DNA of 64,000 bases, from contig WHVD01000046.1 of assembly GCA_015178975.1 (NCBI GenBank), positions 372,001 to 436,000 on the forward strand, read 5' to 3'. The notes under the pieces were generated by a model. That model saw only the letters and a list, made by a program, of their open reading frames with translations, had not been told where the DNA came from and did no database searches. Positions 21,201 to 32,703 of the stretch are shown here, one piece after another. The position numbers and the translations under genes were made by a program. This stretch comes from Hysterangium stoloniferum. Taxonomy: Eukaryota; Basidiomycota; Agaricomycetes; Hysterangiales; Hysterangiaceae. The first letter of the stretch is position 1; every line of letters starts with the position of its first letter.

Positions 21201-24200
21201 TGGTTGGCACCAACAATGATACCATTAGGTCTAGCCACATACAATGGCTTTTGTGATGTGACCACAGCTTTGCTAGGAAGTGGTGCTGATCCCAATGTCC
21301 AGATCCAGGGAGGTTACTATGACACAGCACTTGCAGCAGCAGCATCTGGAAGTCACATGGAAGTGGTCCAGGCCCTCCTTGCCCATGGTGCTGATCCCAA
21401 TGCCCAGGGAGGTTATTATGGTACAGCACTTGAAACAGCTGCAGACTGGGGCCACATAAAAGTGGTCTGGGCCCTCCTTGCTCATGGTGCTGATCCCAAT
21501 GTCCAGGGAGGTCATTATGGCACAGTACTTGCAGCAGCATCATACAAGGGTCACATGGAAGTGGTCCAGGCCCTCCTTACCCATGGTGCTGATACCAATG
21601 TCAAGGGAGGTCATTATGGCACAGCACTTGAAGCAGCATCATACAATGGTCACATGGAAGTGGTCCAGGCCCTCCTTGCCCATGGTGCTGATCCTAATGT
21701 TCAGGGAGGTCATTATGGCACAGTACTTGCAGCAGCATCATACAAGGGTCACATGGAAGTGGTCCAGGCCCTCCTTGCCCATGGTGCTGATCCCAATGTC
21801 AAGGGAGGTCATTATGGCACAGCACTTGCAGCAGCATCATACAATGGTCACATGGAAGTGGTCCAGGCCCTCCTTGCCCATGGTGCTGATCCCAATGTCA
21901 AGGGAGGTCATGATGGCACAGTACTTGCAGCAGCATCATACAAGGGTCACATGGAAGTGGTCCAGGCCCTCCTTGCCCATGGTGCTGATCCCAATGTCCA
22001 GGGAGGTGATTATGGCACAGCACTTGCAGCAGCATCATACAATTGTCACATGGAAGTGGTCCAGGCCCTCCTTGCCCATGGTGCTGATCCCAATGTCAAG
22101 GGAGGTCATGATGGCACAATACTTGCAGCAGCATCATACAATGGTCACATGGAAGTGGTCCAGGCCCTCCTTGCCCATGGGGCTGATCCCAATGTCAAGG
22201 GTGGACATTATGGCACAGCACTTGCAGCAGCATCATACAATGGTCACATGGAAGTGGTCCAGGCCCTTCTTGACCATGGTGCTGATCCCAATGTCCAAAG
22301 AGGTCATGATGGCACAATACTTGCAGCAGCATCATACAATGGTCACATGGAAGTGGTCCAGGCCCTCCTTGCCCATGGTGCTGATCCCAATGTCAAGGGT
22401 GGTCATTATGGCACAGCACTTGCAGCAGCATCACACAAGGGTCACATGGAAGTGGTCCAGGCCCTTCTTGCCCATGGTGCTGATCCCAATGTCAAGGGAG
22501 GTCATGATGGCACAACACTTGCAGCAGCATCATACAATGGTCACATGGAAGTGGTCCAGGCCCTCCTTGCCCATGGGGCTGATCCCAATGTCAAGGGTGG
22601 TCATTATGGCACAGCACTTGCAGCAGCATCATACAATGGTCACATGGAAGTGGTCCAGGCCCTTCTTGCCCATGGTGCTGATCCCAATGTCCAAAGAGGT
22701 CACGATGGCACAATACTTGCAGCAGCATCATACAATGGTCACATTGAAGTGGTCCAGGCCCTCCTTGCCCATGGGGCTGATCCCAATGTCAAGGGTGGTC
22801 ATTATGGCACAGCACTTTCAGCAGCATCATACAATGGTCACATGGAAGTGGTCCAGGCCCTCCTTGCCCATGGTGCTGATCCCAATTTCCAGGGAGGTCA
22901 TTATGGCACAGCACTTGCAGTAGCAGCATCTGGGAATCGCAGGGAAGTGGTCCAAGCCCTCCTTGCCCATGGTGCTGATCCCAATGCCCAGGGAGGTCAT
23001 TATGGTACAGCACTGGAAACAGCTGCAGACTGGGGCCACATAGAAGTGGTCTGGGCCCTCCTTGCTCATGGTGCTGATCTCAATGTCCAGGGAGGTCATT
23101 ATGGCACAGCACTTGCAGCAGCATCATACAAGGGTCACATGGAAGTGGTCCAGGCCATCCTTGCCCATGGTGCTGATCCCAATTTCAAGGGAGGTCATTA
23201 TGGCACAGCACTTGCAGCAGCATCATACAATGGTCACATGGAGGTGGTCCAGGCCCTTCTTGCCCATGGTGCTGATCCCAATGTCAAGGGAGGTCATTAT
23301 GGCACAGTACTTGCAGCAGCAGCATCTGGTAATCACATGGAAGTGATCCAGGCCCTCCTTACCCATGGTGCTGATCCCAATGTCAAGGGAGGTCATAATG
23401 GCATAGCACCTGCAGCAGCAGCATCTGGGAATCACATGGAAGTAGTCCAGGCTCTCCTTACCCATGGTGTTGATCCCAATGTCCAGGGAGGTCATAATGG
23501 CATAGCACTTGCAGCAGCAGCATCTGGGAATCATATAGAAGTAGTCCAGGCTCTCCTTTCCCATGGTGTTGATCCCAATGTCCAGGGAGGTCATCATGGC
23601 ACAGCACTTGCAGCAGCAGCATCTGGGAGTCACATGGAAGTGGTCCAGGCCCTCCTTGCCCATGGTGCTGATCCCAATCTCAAGGGAGGTCATTATGGCA
23701 CAGCACTTGCAGCAGCAGCATCTGGTAATCACATGGAAGTGGTCCAGGCCCTCCTTACCCATGGTGCTGATCCCAGTGTCCAGGATGATCATTATGGCAC
23801 AGCACTTGCAGTAGCAGCATCTGGAAGTCACATGGAAGTGGTCCAGGCCCTTCTGACCAATGGTGTTGATCCCAATGTCCAGGGAGGTCATTATGGCACA
23901 GCACTTGCAGCAGCCTCATACAAGGGTCACATAGAAGTGGTCCAGGCCCTCCTTGCCCATGGTGCTGATCCCAATGTCAAGGGTGGTCATTATGGCACAG
24001 CACTTGCAGCAGCAGCATCTGGGAGTCCCACGAAAGTGGTCCAAGCCTTCCTTGCCTATGGTACTGATCCCACTGTCCAGGATTATATTACAGCACTTGC
24101 AGCAGGAGCATCTGAAAGTCACATGGAAGTGGTCCAGGCCCTCCTTGCCCATGGTGCTGATCCCAATATCCAGGAAGGTCATTATGGCACAGCACTTGCA

Positions 24201-24419
24201 GCAGCATCATACACAGGTCACAAGGAAGTAGTCCTGGCACTCCTTGCCCATGGTGCTGATCCCAATGTCCAGAGAGGTCATTATGGTGCACCACTGGCAG
24301 CAGCATCAGACCAGGGTCACATGGAAGTGGTCCAGACCCTTCTTGCCTATGGTGCTGATCCACTTGCAGCAGCTGTTAAAAAACATCGTCGAAAGATAAA
24401 GATTTCATTAGGAGTGTGA
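18287..24419 (+). CDS. NLR-like protein: alpha/beta hydrolase + NACHT + about 31 ankyrin repeats
   Basis: Exons are 18287-18387, 18449-18680, 18735-18788, 18845-19150, 19210-19668, 19720-19744, 19807-20376, 20442-20779 and 20836-24419; all introns are GT-AG and 51-65 nt. The protein would be about 1889 aa. Residues about 35-260 form a lipase-like alpha/beta hydrolase (VTIHGLDGHRE, nucleophile elbow AHSFGG near residue 121, YLGTPHQG, His in IHKDH). The NACHT module follows: WIYGSLGSGKT P-loop near 383-390, Walker B YIILDALDEC near 485, then LVTTRPQ, GMFRWVALQLEEL, and LAHFSVKEYL. From about residue 838 to the end come about 31 ankyrin repeats of 33 aa. In fungi this architecture belongs to NLR-like sensors of non-self or cell damage. 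One anomaly remains: near 19390, in a run of A (GGGAAAAACAC), the frame shifts by one base, and no intron explains it. It is either a disabling mutation or an assembly error. Confidence 0.85.
21281..24370 (+). repeat. Array of 99-bp ankyrin-coding repeats, about 31 copies
   Basis: The unit encodes HGADPNVKGGHYGTALAAAS then YNGHMEVVQALLA (33 aa). Most units differ at only a few positions. Variable spots are K/Q after PNV, Y/D/N/H after GGH, A/V/I/T before LAAAS, and the SYN/SYK/ASGN/ADW turn before GH. Units 2 and 18 share a distinctive ETAADWGH..VVWALL type, so blocks have been copied. One unit (about 24060-24140) is short. The DNA is so regular that long spurious frames open on both strands. 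Confidence 0.95.
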
Positions 24420-24766
24420 ACAAACTCAGACTCAGACTCAGACTCAATTGACTGGTGGTGGTAGATTGCTAAGACACAAATAGCCCTACAGTAAGTACAT
24501 ATACAGTATGTGGGTACAGAGACCATGTGAAGTACTCACTCATTTGAAATAATGACAACTCAACATTTTGCTATTGTGCAGTGCAGAGGCTGAAGCCAAG
24601 TCCTTCTGATATTTTTAAGCCTTGGTCTTTGACACATACTTTAGCAGTTTTGCCCATTCTTAGATTCCATAAAACCCAAGACATTTTAGATCATTTTAGC
24701 TGCTTTACTACCTATTTAAAACCTATTTTCCTTACAAACTGTCACAACTGTCACAAGTCACTACAT
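24420..24766. other. 3' flank of the NLR-like gene, no gene
   Basis: Directly after the stop is a short run of ACTCAG units (24425-24446). A piece of the conserved LTR block (GCTGAAGCCAAGTCC) sits at 24589-24603 without a recognisable LTR around it. No gene can be supported. Confidence 0.45.
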
Positions 24767-25109
24767 TGTCACAAACATTCAAAGGTAATATTTGACAACT
24801 CTTTGACACATTGAATTCAACTTGACAAACCCGAACATTATTTGACAACATTGACTCTCTTTGACATGTCTCATTTCAACGTCATGAATGAATTCATTAT
24901 TAGATCATACAGTTGAAATATCTGTAAAATAGTCATATTAGTAATCTAACTTGTTGTAACTTCTTCGACAATACTTCTGTGAGTCTTTGCGACTGGTAAT
25001 AGCCTCTTACTTCATTGACAGGGTGAATATATACTTTGTTGAACAAGGCTTTTGAGTTCAATCATTAGAATATTATTTGACTTTATTGAAGAATAATCGA
25101 TTCATGACA
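24767..25109 (+). repeat. 5' LTR of gypsy element 1 (related to family B), 343 bp
   Basis: It starts TGTCACAAACATTC and ends ATTCATGACA (TG..CA), directly upstream of the gag region. It shares the TGTCAC start, the GGATGAAT/GGTGAATATA-type middle and the TTATTGA end with the solo LTRs at 40349-40820 and 44374-44824. Confidence 0.65.
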
Positions 25110-28100
25110 GTATATGTATTTCAACTATCAACTGTTGATGAAGCCCAGGACGCGATCTGAGACTACCAAAGCATCGAGTACTACAGCACTTCAATCCGTG
25201 GCCCCCATTCCTTTGCTGAGAGTTATTTGGCCATTGCAAATTCCAGTTTCTCCATTAACCAAAACTAGAAGAGCCACGATGTCTTCAATTCGAGAACCCA
25301 AAGAAGTTCGAGAACTCAAAGAAATTCAAGAAGAGCCAATCTTGCCAATTCAAGAATCTGAATCCCCTTTAATGCCTTTGCCCAAGTCTCCACCTCCCGA
25401 AGCTGTTATGTCAGACGATGAAACAATGTTACAACATTTTGGAGATGCACTCGGAAAAGTATTGAAGGACCAGACGTCTTCGAAGGAGCCTGAAATCACA
25501 GTGAATAAGCCCGAAGAGTTTACTGGAGAAGAACCTTCGATGTTAAAGAATTTTATCACTCAATGTGAAATGGTTTTTCGATCTCAACCAAAATCGTTCA
25601 AATCTGATCAATCAAAAATTACAATGGTAACTTTGTATTTCTGGAAAACAACTCAAGAGTGGTGGCAACCTTATCTATTAAAACCTCTGATTCCTCCTCC
25701 TTCCTTCCTTGTGGATTATCTTGATTTTTTAGATGAATTATATGCTCAATTTGGAGAAATTGATGCAGAAGGAGAAGCTGAAGAAAAACTCAACAATCTT
25801 TGAATGAAAGCTCATCATCATGTTGCAAAGTATTCAATTCAATTTACAAGCCTCACTGCTCAAACTCAATATGACGAATTTGCTTTACGATGATGATTTT
25901 ATAAAGGACTTCCAAATTGAATTAAGGATGAAATAGTGAAGCTTCAAGGTCAACCTGAAAGTTTTACCGAATTGTGAATGGCAGCTCTTCGACTTGATTC
26001 TTACTATTGGATGCGAGAAAATGAACGACAATGTGAAACAGAATCAAGTTCGATTCCACGAAGATTTGAAAGAAGACAGTCGATGACACCTCGACTTATC
26101 CTTCGACATCACGAACACCTTCAACTTCAAAACTGAACAACTTCGACTTCAAGAACATTTAGGCAATCGACTCAAGCGAAACCGTCTTCAACAATTTTAG
26201 GACCCAATGGACGATTACTTCCTGCCGAACGAGAGAGAAGATTTAAAGAAGAATTATGTACATATACTATGTGGAGAAAAAGGCCATTCAGTGAGGGATT
26301 GCCCGAAAAGAAAAACTCATCAAATCGCAAAAGGACGAATCATTGAAGTTCAAGATTCGACAACTCAATCTGATCAGTCGAATCAAACATCAAATGTTAA
26401 ATTGGAAAATTGAAAAGGGATACTCTTCAGGCATGTGAAGAGTATCAAAGAAAACTCGATCACACTGAAAAAGATTCCTATGTAATATTATGAGCAGTAA
26501 CAATTTCTGATTCTTTAATTATTGAACTTACATAGATTGAAGAAAATTCTGAAAATAAAAGCATTAATTGATTCAGGATCTAGTCACATTTTTATGGACA
26601 AAACATTTGCACGACAAAATAATCTACCATTCAATCAATTGAAAAATTCATTATCATTGAAATTAATCGACAGATCAATTCCGACATCAGGACAAATTAT
26701 GTATATGACTGTTACAAGTTTATTTTCCATCCAGGCAAACTCAAGAATTACAATTCTTTTTTAACTAATCTTGACTCGTCTTGTCAAGTGGTATTAGGAC
26801 TCAACTGGCTGAAGCAATACAATCCTGTGATTGACTGGTGATCTGGCTTTATATCATTCGAACCTACTTCAACACCTTCAACAAATCCAAATCTGATTCA
26901 ACCGTCAATCAAAATGTTATTGGAAGAGAAGCATGCTTCGACCTCAGTGAGTCATTCATCTACATCTGAGAAAATCCGTGAAGAATCAAAATCTGAGACT
27001 ATTAATCCGAATATCAATATAGTCAATCAGAAGACATTCTTATGAGCTGTGAAAGCAAAAGATTCTCAAACCTTTGTAGTCTTTATTTGTGATGAATCTT
27101 TCAAGACTTGTAAGGCCTCTGGTACGAAAACTACGAGTTCCACTTCATTCGACATACTGAACATTCCAACTGAATATTCCAATTTCTTGGACATCTTCAA
27201 CAAAAAAGAAGCTGAAGCTTTACCTCAACATCGAAGTTATGATCACACTATCCTGTTAGAAGAAGGAACTACTCCACTGATGGGACCAATCTATTCATTC
27301 TCTGAGACAGAACTTCAAGTGCTATGAGAAGATCTCCAAGAAAACCTTTCGAAGAAGTTTATTTGATCATCGCAATCTCCCACTGGCACACTGATTTTAT
27401 TCGTTAAGAAAAAAGATGGAAGCCTACGACTTTGTGTCAATTATCAAGGACTTGATAAAATTATGTGAAAAAATCAATATCCACTTCCTTTAACTCCTGA
27501 TCTTTTGGATTGACTTCGAATGGCAAAATATTTTATGAAAATCGATCTCTGAGGTGCCTATAATCTAGTTAGGATTGCTCCAGGTGACGAATGGAAAACA
27601 GCCTTTCGGACTCAATATGGATCTTTCAAATATTTGGTTATGCCTTTTTGACTATGCAATGCACCGGCAACTTTTCAACAATTAATGAATGAAATATTTT
27701 CAGATTTACTTGATATTTGGGTAATTATCTATCTCAACAACATACTAATATTTTCTGACAATCTTGAAGAACATTTATGACTTGTTTGAGAAGTTCTTCG
27801 ATGACTTCGACAAAATCAATTATTTGCAAAACCCAAAAAATGTGAATTTCACAAAACCAGTGTTGAATTTTTAGGATATGTTATTTCTCCTCAAGGTGTA
27901 TACATGGATCAAGAAAAAATCAAAGTTATTCAAGATTGGCCCAAACCACAAAAAGTCTGCAACATTCAAACATTTTTAGGATTCACAGATTTCTATTGAA
28001 GATTCATTCCAAGTTATTCTGAAATCGTTTTACTGTTGACTCGACTTACTCAAAAAAAGGTTCAATGGCATTTCAACGACATGCATTTAACTATTTGAAA

Positions 28101-29099
28101 AAAGAATTTACTACAGCTCTGATTTTAATTCATTGGAATCCAGATTATAAACCTATACTTGAAACTGACGCTTCTGATCATGCCATAGCTTCAATATTTT
28201 CTATGCAGACTCCCGATAATGAAATTCATCCGGTTGCTTATCATTCAAGAACCCTTTCGACCTCTGAAATTAATTACAACACTTACGACAAAGAATTATT
28301 GGCAATATTCGAATCTTTCAAAATTTGGCAACATTATTTCAAAGGAACAAAAGAACCAATTGAAGTTTTAACGGATCACAAGAATCTTGAATATTTTGTG
28401 ACAACTCAAATTTTGTCCCAATGACAAGCTCGATGGGCAGAAGATTTATGGACTTTCAATTTAATTATTCGATTTTGACCAGGAAAACTAAATTTGAAAA
28501 CAGATGTTCTTTCAAGAAGAAATGATGTTTATCCAAATGAACCCGACTACTCGAAAAGAATCTGACTAATCTTTGACCGGTATTTACAAATGAACAAATC
28601 ACAGCTTCCTTATGTGCAACATATTATCTTCCAATAGCCAGAAAAGCTACTCTCATTATGGATACAGATCAACTATTGAAAGATATATTCAAGGCTCAAA
28701 AATAAGATCAATTTACTCTGCACAAAATTCGACAAATTTCCAACAGTACCAAAGAAGATTGGCAAAAGAATGAACAAGACTTTTTATGTTTCTGAAACAG
28801 AATTTATGTTCCCAATTATCAAAATCTTTGACTTTGAATTCTTCAATCAAGACACGATCATATTACTGCAGGTCAGTTCGGTCAAATGAAAATGTATCTG
28901 TTATGACCGTGTCGTAACCATGTTGCAATCTGATGGTCCCCGAGAATACTACAGTCTTTCAATGTTCCAAGTTATTGATCAAGTCATCATTTCGGCAACC
29001 TTCGGAACACCGACACTGACATATACCTTCATGGCAATCAAACCCTATTTACGCCCCTGTCAAAATATACTCGTACCATCTGGTTATGCTTTGATATGT

Positions 29100-29819
29100 T
29101 GTTACGACCGTGTCGCAACCCTATCGGCCCCGAGGTTATCGCCACTTGTCAACGTTTCAAGTCGTCCCCTCGGAAACCATCGGCCCCGAAGCTGACGAAT
29201 GTTTCGCGAAGATCAAACTCCATTTACGCCCACGTCAAATAACTCGTATTGTCTGGTCAAACTTTGATACGTCCCCTTTATTATATTGATCCGTTCAATC
29301 TTATGTTTCGCATATGTCTATCTATATTTGTAGTCCTCGAACCATTTCCTTTTATCGTAATTCCGCTCTCGGTTATCATCGGCCTCCGAACTAATCATAA
29401 ACTTCCCGTTCCTAGTCAAGCTTATTGTTAATACCGTGTTCCGCCCTTCTCCCCATTAGTATTTTCCAGACGCCTGTTACTTGTATATGAACCCGCTGTA
29501 ATTGTAGTTACAAGACAATCAGAATATCGACTCAGAATACCCTCATACACCTGTATCAGTCTCATACTAAGACTTCCCCCATCCGCCTTCGCGTGCGCTC
29601 GCCCACTCCCGGCCCCGACCCCTTGGCCCGACGCTCGACTTGTCCTTCGATTCTGATCGGTATCACGCCGAAAGGTACTCACTAGGACTAGTCTTCGCCC
29701 GCCCGAAATTTAAGGACATCCTGCGGATATTTGCGAGGGCGCAGCCCATAAGCTGAAGCCAAGTCCTTCCGATCGGTCCTTGTCGGCCACCGACATTAGT
29801 CAGTTTCCAGTTCTTAACA
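29100..29819 (+). mobile_element. Solo gypsy LTR (family A, inner) inside another LTR, TSD TATGT
   Basis: It starts TGTTACGACCGTGTCG and ends CCAGTTCTTAACA, 720 bp. Perfect duplications TATGT flank it at 29095-29099 and 29820-29824. It is a younger insertion of the same broad family into the outer solo LTR. The conserved block lies at 29748-29766, 53 nt from the end. Confidence 0.94.
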
Positions 29820-30196
29820 TATGTCCCCTTTCATTATGATGATCTGTTTTACTCTATGTTTCACATATGCCCATATATACTTGTAGCCTGTGGACTATTC
29901 CCTTTTCTCATAATCCCGTTCTCGGCTAAATCTCAGCTTCCGATCTTATTGTAACCTTCCGGTTTCTAGTCAAGTTTATTTGTCAATTGAGTTTCCACTC
30001 TTCCCTTAGTTAGTAGTTTCTAGATGCCGACAACTCATATATAAACCCACTGTAAATGTAGTTATTGGACAATCAGAATATCGACTTAGATCGACTTAGA
30101 TACCCTCTAATTTCCGACTCCATTATCTATTCATGACCACCACATTCCGACTCCATCCGATTTACGATTCAACCTACATTTATGACTTCAACCTCT

Positions 30197-30412
30197 AGTC
30201 TCCGACCATCTCAGTCTCCGACCCTCTCAGTCTCCGACCCTCTCAGTCTCCGACCCTCTCAGTCTCCGACCCTCTCAGTCTCCGACCCTCTCAGTCTCCG
30301 ACCCTCTCAGTCTCCGACCCTCTCAGTCTCCGACCCTCTCAGTCTCCGACCCTCTCAGTCTCCGACCCTCTCAGTCTCCGACCCTCTCAGTCTCCGACCC
30401 TCTCAGTCTCCG
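30197..30412. repeat. Minisatellite, 16-bp unit, about 13.5 copies, within an LTR
   Basis: The unit is AGTCTCCGACCCTCTC and is almost perfectly repeated. It lies in the 3' half of the outer solo LTR, in a part that is short in related LTRs. It has grown after or during the life of that LTR. Confidence 0.95.
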
Positions 30413-31940
30413 ACTCTTGGTCTCCAACCCCTCAACCCAACCCTTGACTTATCCTTCGGTTTCCGATCAGTAGTTTACCGAGAGGTTTACTCGACAGGAC
30501 TAGTTTCTGCCTGCCTGAAATTTAAGGACACCCGACGGTAACTTGTGAGGGTGCAGCACATAAGCTGAAGCCAAGTCCTTCCGATCGGTCCCCGTCGGTC
30601 CACCGACATCAGTCAGTTTCTGCTCTTAACAGTATCGAACAATATATCGAGATTTCTTTTGGCCACAACTCTGACAAGATATTCAAGATTTTATTTGATC
30701 ATGCATAACATGTACAAAATCGAAAACTCCATGACATTGACCTATTGGATTACTTAAGCAACTTCTGATCCCTCTTCGACCATGGCATTTGATCTTGATG
30801 GATTTTATCAAACAATTACCAACTTCGAATGGTTACAACTCAATACTCGTAATTGTCGATTGACTTTTGAAACAAGAAATATTCATTCCAACTTATACTA
30901 CGATCAACGCTCCCGAACTTGCTCGACTTTTCATACTACATGTCTTTTCAAAACATGGAGTTCCAAGTCATGTAACTTCCGATCGAGGATCCGAATTTGT
31001 GTTGCATTTCTTTCAATCTCTCAGAACAGCACTCGACATGAAACTGCATTTCACTTCAGGATACCATCCTGAAGGCAATGGACAAACCGAACAAGTCAAT
31101 CAAACTCTTGAACAATATTTACGAATATATTCCAATTATCAACAAGACAATTGGGCTGAATTACTCCCTTTAGCCAAATTCACTTATAACAATGCACCTT
31201 CCGAAACAACTGGTGAAACACCATTTTTTGCTAATAAAGGTTATCATCCATTGTTAGAAATTCACCCTGAAAAAGATCTAGCTTCCACTCTAGCTCACGA
31301 TTATATGACAGATCTTAAAGCTCTACATAAACATCTCAAATCAAATATCCAGAAAGTGCAAATACATTATCAAAAATATTCCGACATACATTGAAAAGAG
31401 TCATTTGATTTCCTAATCCATTCTCAAGTCTTTGTATGATCCGACTTCATTCAAATGACTCAACCATTGAAAAAATTATCAGAAAAATTATTAGGCCCAT
31501 TTGAAATCATTGCTCGACCAGGATCTCATTTGTATACATTAAAACTTCCCAATCATCTCAAAGGAATTCACCCTGTCTTTCATGTTTCAATGTTAGAACC
31601 ATTTTATCCCAATACTTTCCCAAATTGAAAACAACCTCCTCCTCCACCATGTTTATGTTGAAGAAGAACCTGAATATGAAATTCGAGAAATTTTGGATTC
31701 AAAATTCGATAAAAGATATGAAGATTCATTACAATATTTAGTTGCTTGGTTAGGTTAGGAGGATAACCCAAAACTTTAAAAGTTATTTATCCACTAAAGT
31801 GTATATATTTATATTGTTTGTTGTAAAATTAATATTTAAGCAAATTCAGTCTATCAGATGACATTATGGAGAATAAGGAAATATTAATATTTACATATCC
31901 TATATCTGACAAAATTTAGTCAAACAATCATCTGTAGATT

Positions 31941-32665
31941 TTTTACGACCGTGTCGCAACCCTATTGGCCCCGAGATTATCGTCACTTATCAACGTTTTC
32001 AAGTCACCATCTTGGAAACCATCGGCCCCGAAGCTGACGTATGTTTTCGTGAAGATCAAACTCCTTTTACACCCACGTCAAAATAACTCGTATTGTCTGG
32101 TCAAACTTTTGATACATCCCTTTTATTATGTTGATCCATTCAATCTTATGTTTCACATATGTCTATCTATATTTGTAGTCCTTGAACTATTTCCTTTTAT
32201 CGTAATCCCGCTCTCGGTGATCATCGGCCTCTGAACTAATCATAAACTTCCCGTTCCTAGTCAAGCTTATTGTTAATGCCGTTTTCCGCCCTTCTCCCCA
32301 TTAGTATTTTCTAGATGCCTGTTACTTGTATATGAACCCACTGTAGTTGTAGTTACTAGGCAATCAGAATATCGACTCAGAATACCCTCATACGTCTGTA
32401 ACAGTCTCATACTAAGAATCCCCCCATCCGCCTTCGCGTGCGCTCGCCCACTCCCAGCACCGACCCCTTGGCCCGACGCTCGACTTGTCCTTCGGTTCTG
32501 ATCGGCATCTCGCCGAAAGGAGCTCTTTAGGATTAGTCTTTGCCCGCCTGAAATCTAAGGACACCCTACGGATATTTGTGAGGGTGCAGCACATAAGCTG
32601 AAGCCAAGTCCTTCCAATCGGTCCCTGTCGGCCACCGACATTTAGTCAGTTTTCAGTTCTTAACA
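31941..32665 (+). repeat. 5' LTR of gypsy element 2 (family A), 725 bp
   Basis: It begins TTTTACGACCGTGTCG, the first bases differing from the family's TGTTACG, and ends CAGTTCTTAACA. It is followed within 40 bp by the gag start. The conserved block ATAAGCTGAAGCCAAGTCC lies at 32593-32611, 54 nt from the end. Confidence 0.93.
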
Positions 32666-32703
32666 GTATATTCTGATTTCACACTCACATTTTCCGTTTA
32701 ATC

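Larger units (their letters stand above)
28899..30631 (+). mobile_element. Solo gypsy LTR (family A, outer) inside gypsy element 1, TSD GTATC
   Basis: It starts TGTTATGACCGTGTCG and ends CTGCTCTTAACA. Perfect 5-bp duplications GTATC flank it at 28894-28898 and 30632-30636. It is split by a second LTR of the same family (29100-29819). Without that, it is about 1013 bp, longer than its relatives mainly because of a 16-bp minisatellite. The conserved block lies at 30560-30578, 53 nt from the 3' end. Confidence 0.92.
24767..31940 (+). mobile_element. Gypsy element 1: old, decayed chromodomain Ty3/gypsy retrotransposon
   Basis: Order of recognisable parts: 5' LTR (24767-25109), gag (about 25110-26400, with a zinc-knuckle region near 26260), protease-like segment near 26560, reverse transcriptase (about 27370-28020), RNase H (about 28060-28430), integrase (about 30640-31400) and a chromodomain-like end near 31690-31760. 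The region between RNase H and integrase is split by a solo LTR (28899-30631). No matching 3' LTR is seen before the next element begins at 31941. The element is clearly broken, with dozens of interruptions. It is markedly more AT-rich than the neighbouring gypsy element, as expected from long decay by transitions. It is a fossil. Confidence 0.88.

Noticed and set aside
21478-22923. 481-codon open frame overlapping the ankyrin array in another frame, and several long minus-strand frames there
   Set aside because: They arise because the 99-bp unit happens to lack stops in other frames. The ankyrin frame alone matches a known fold and joins the upstream exons.
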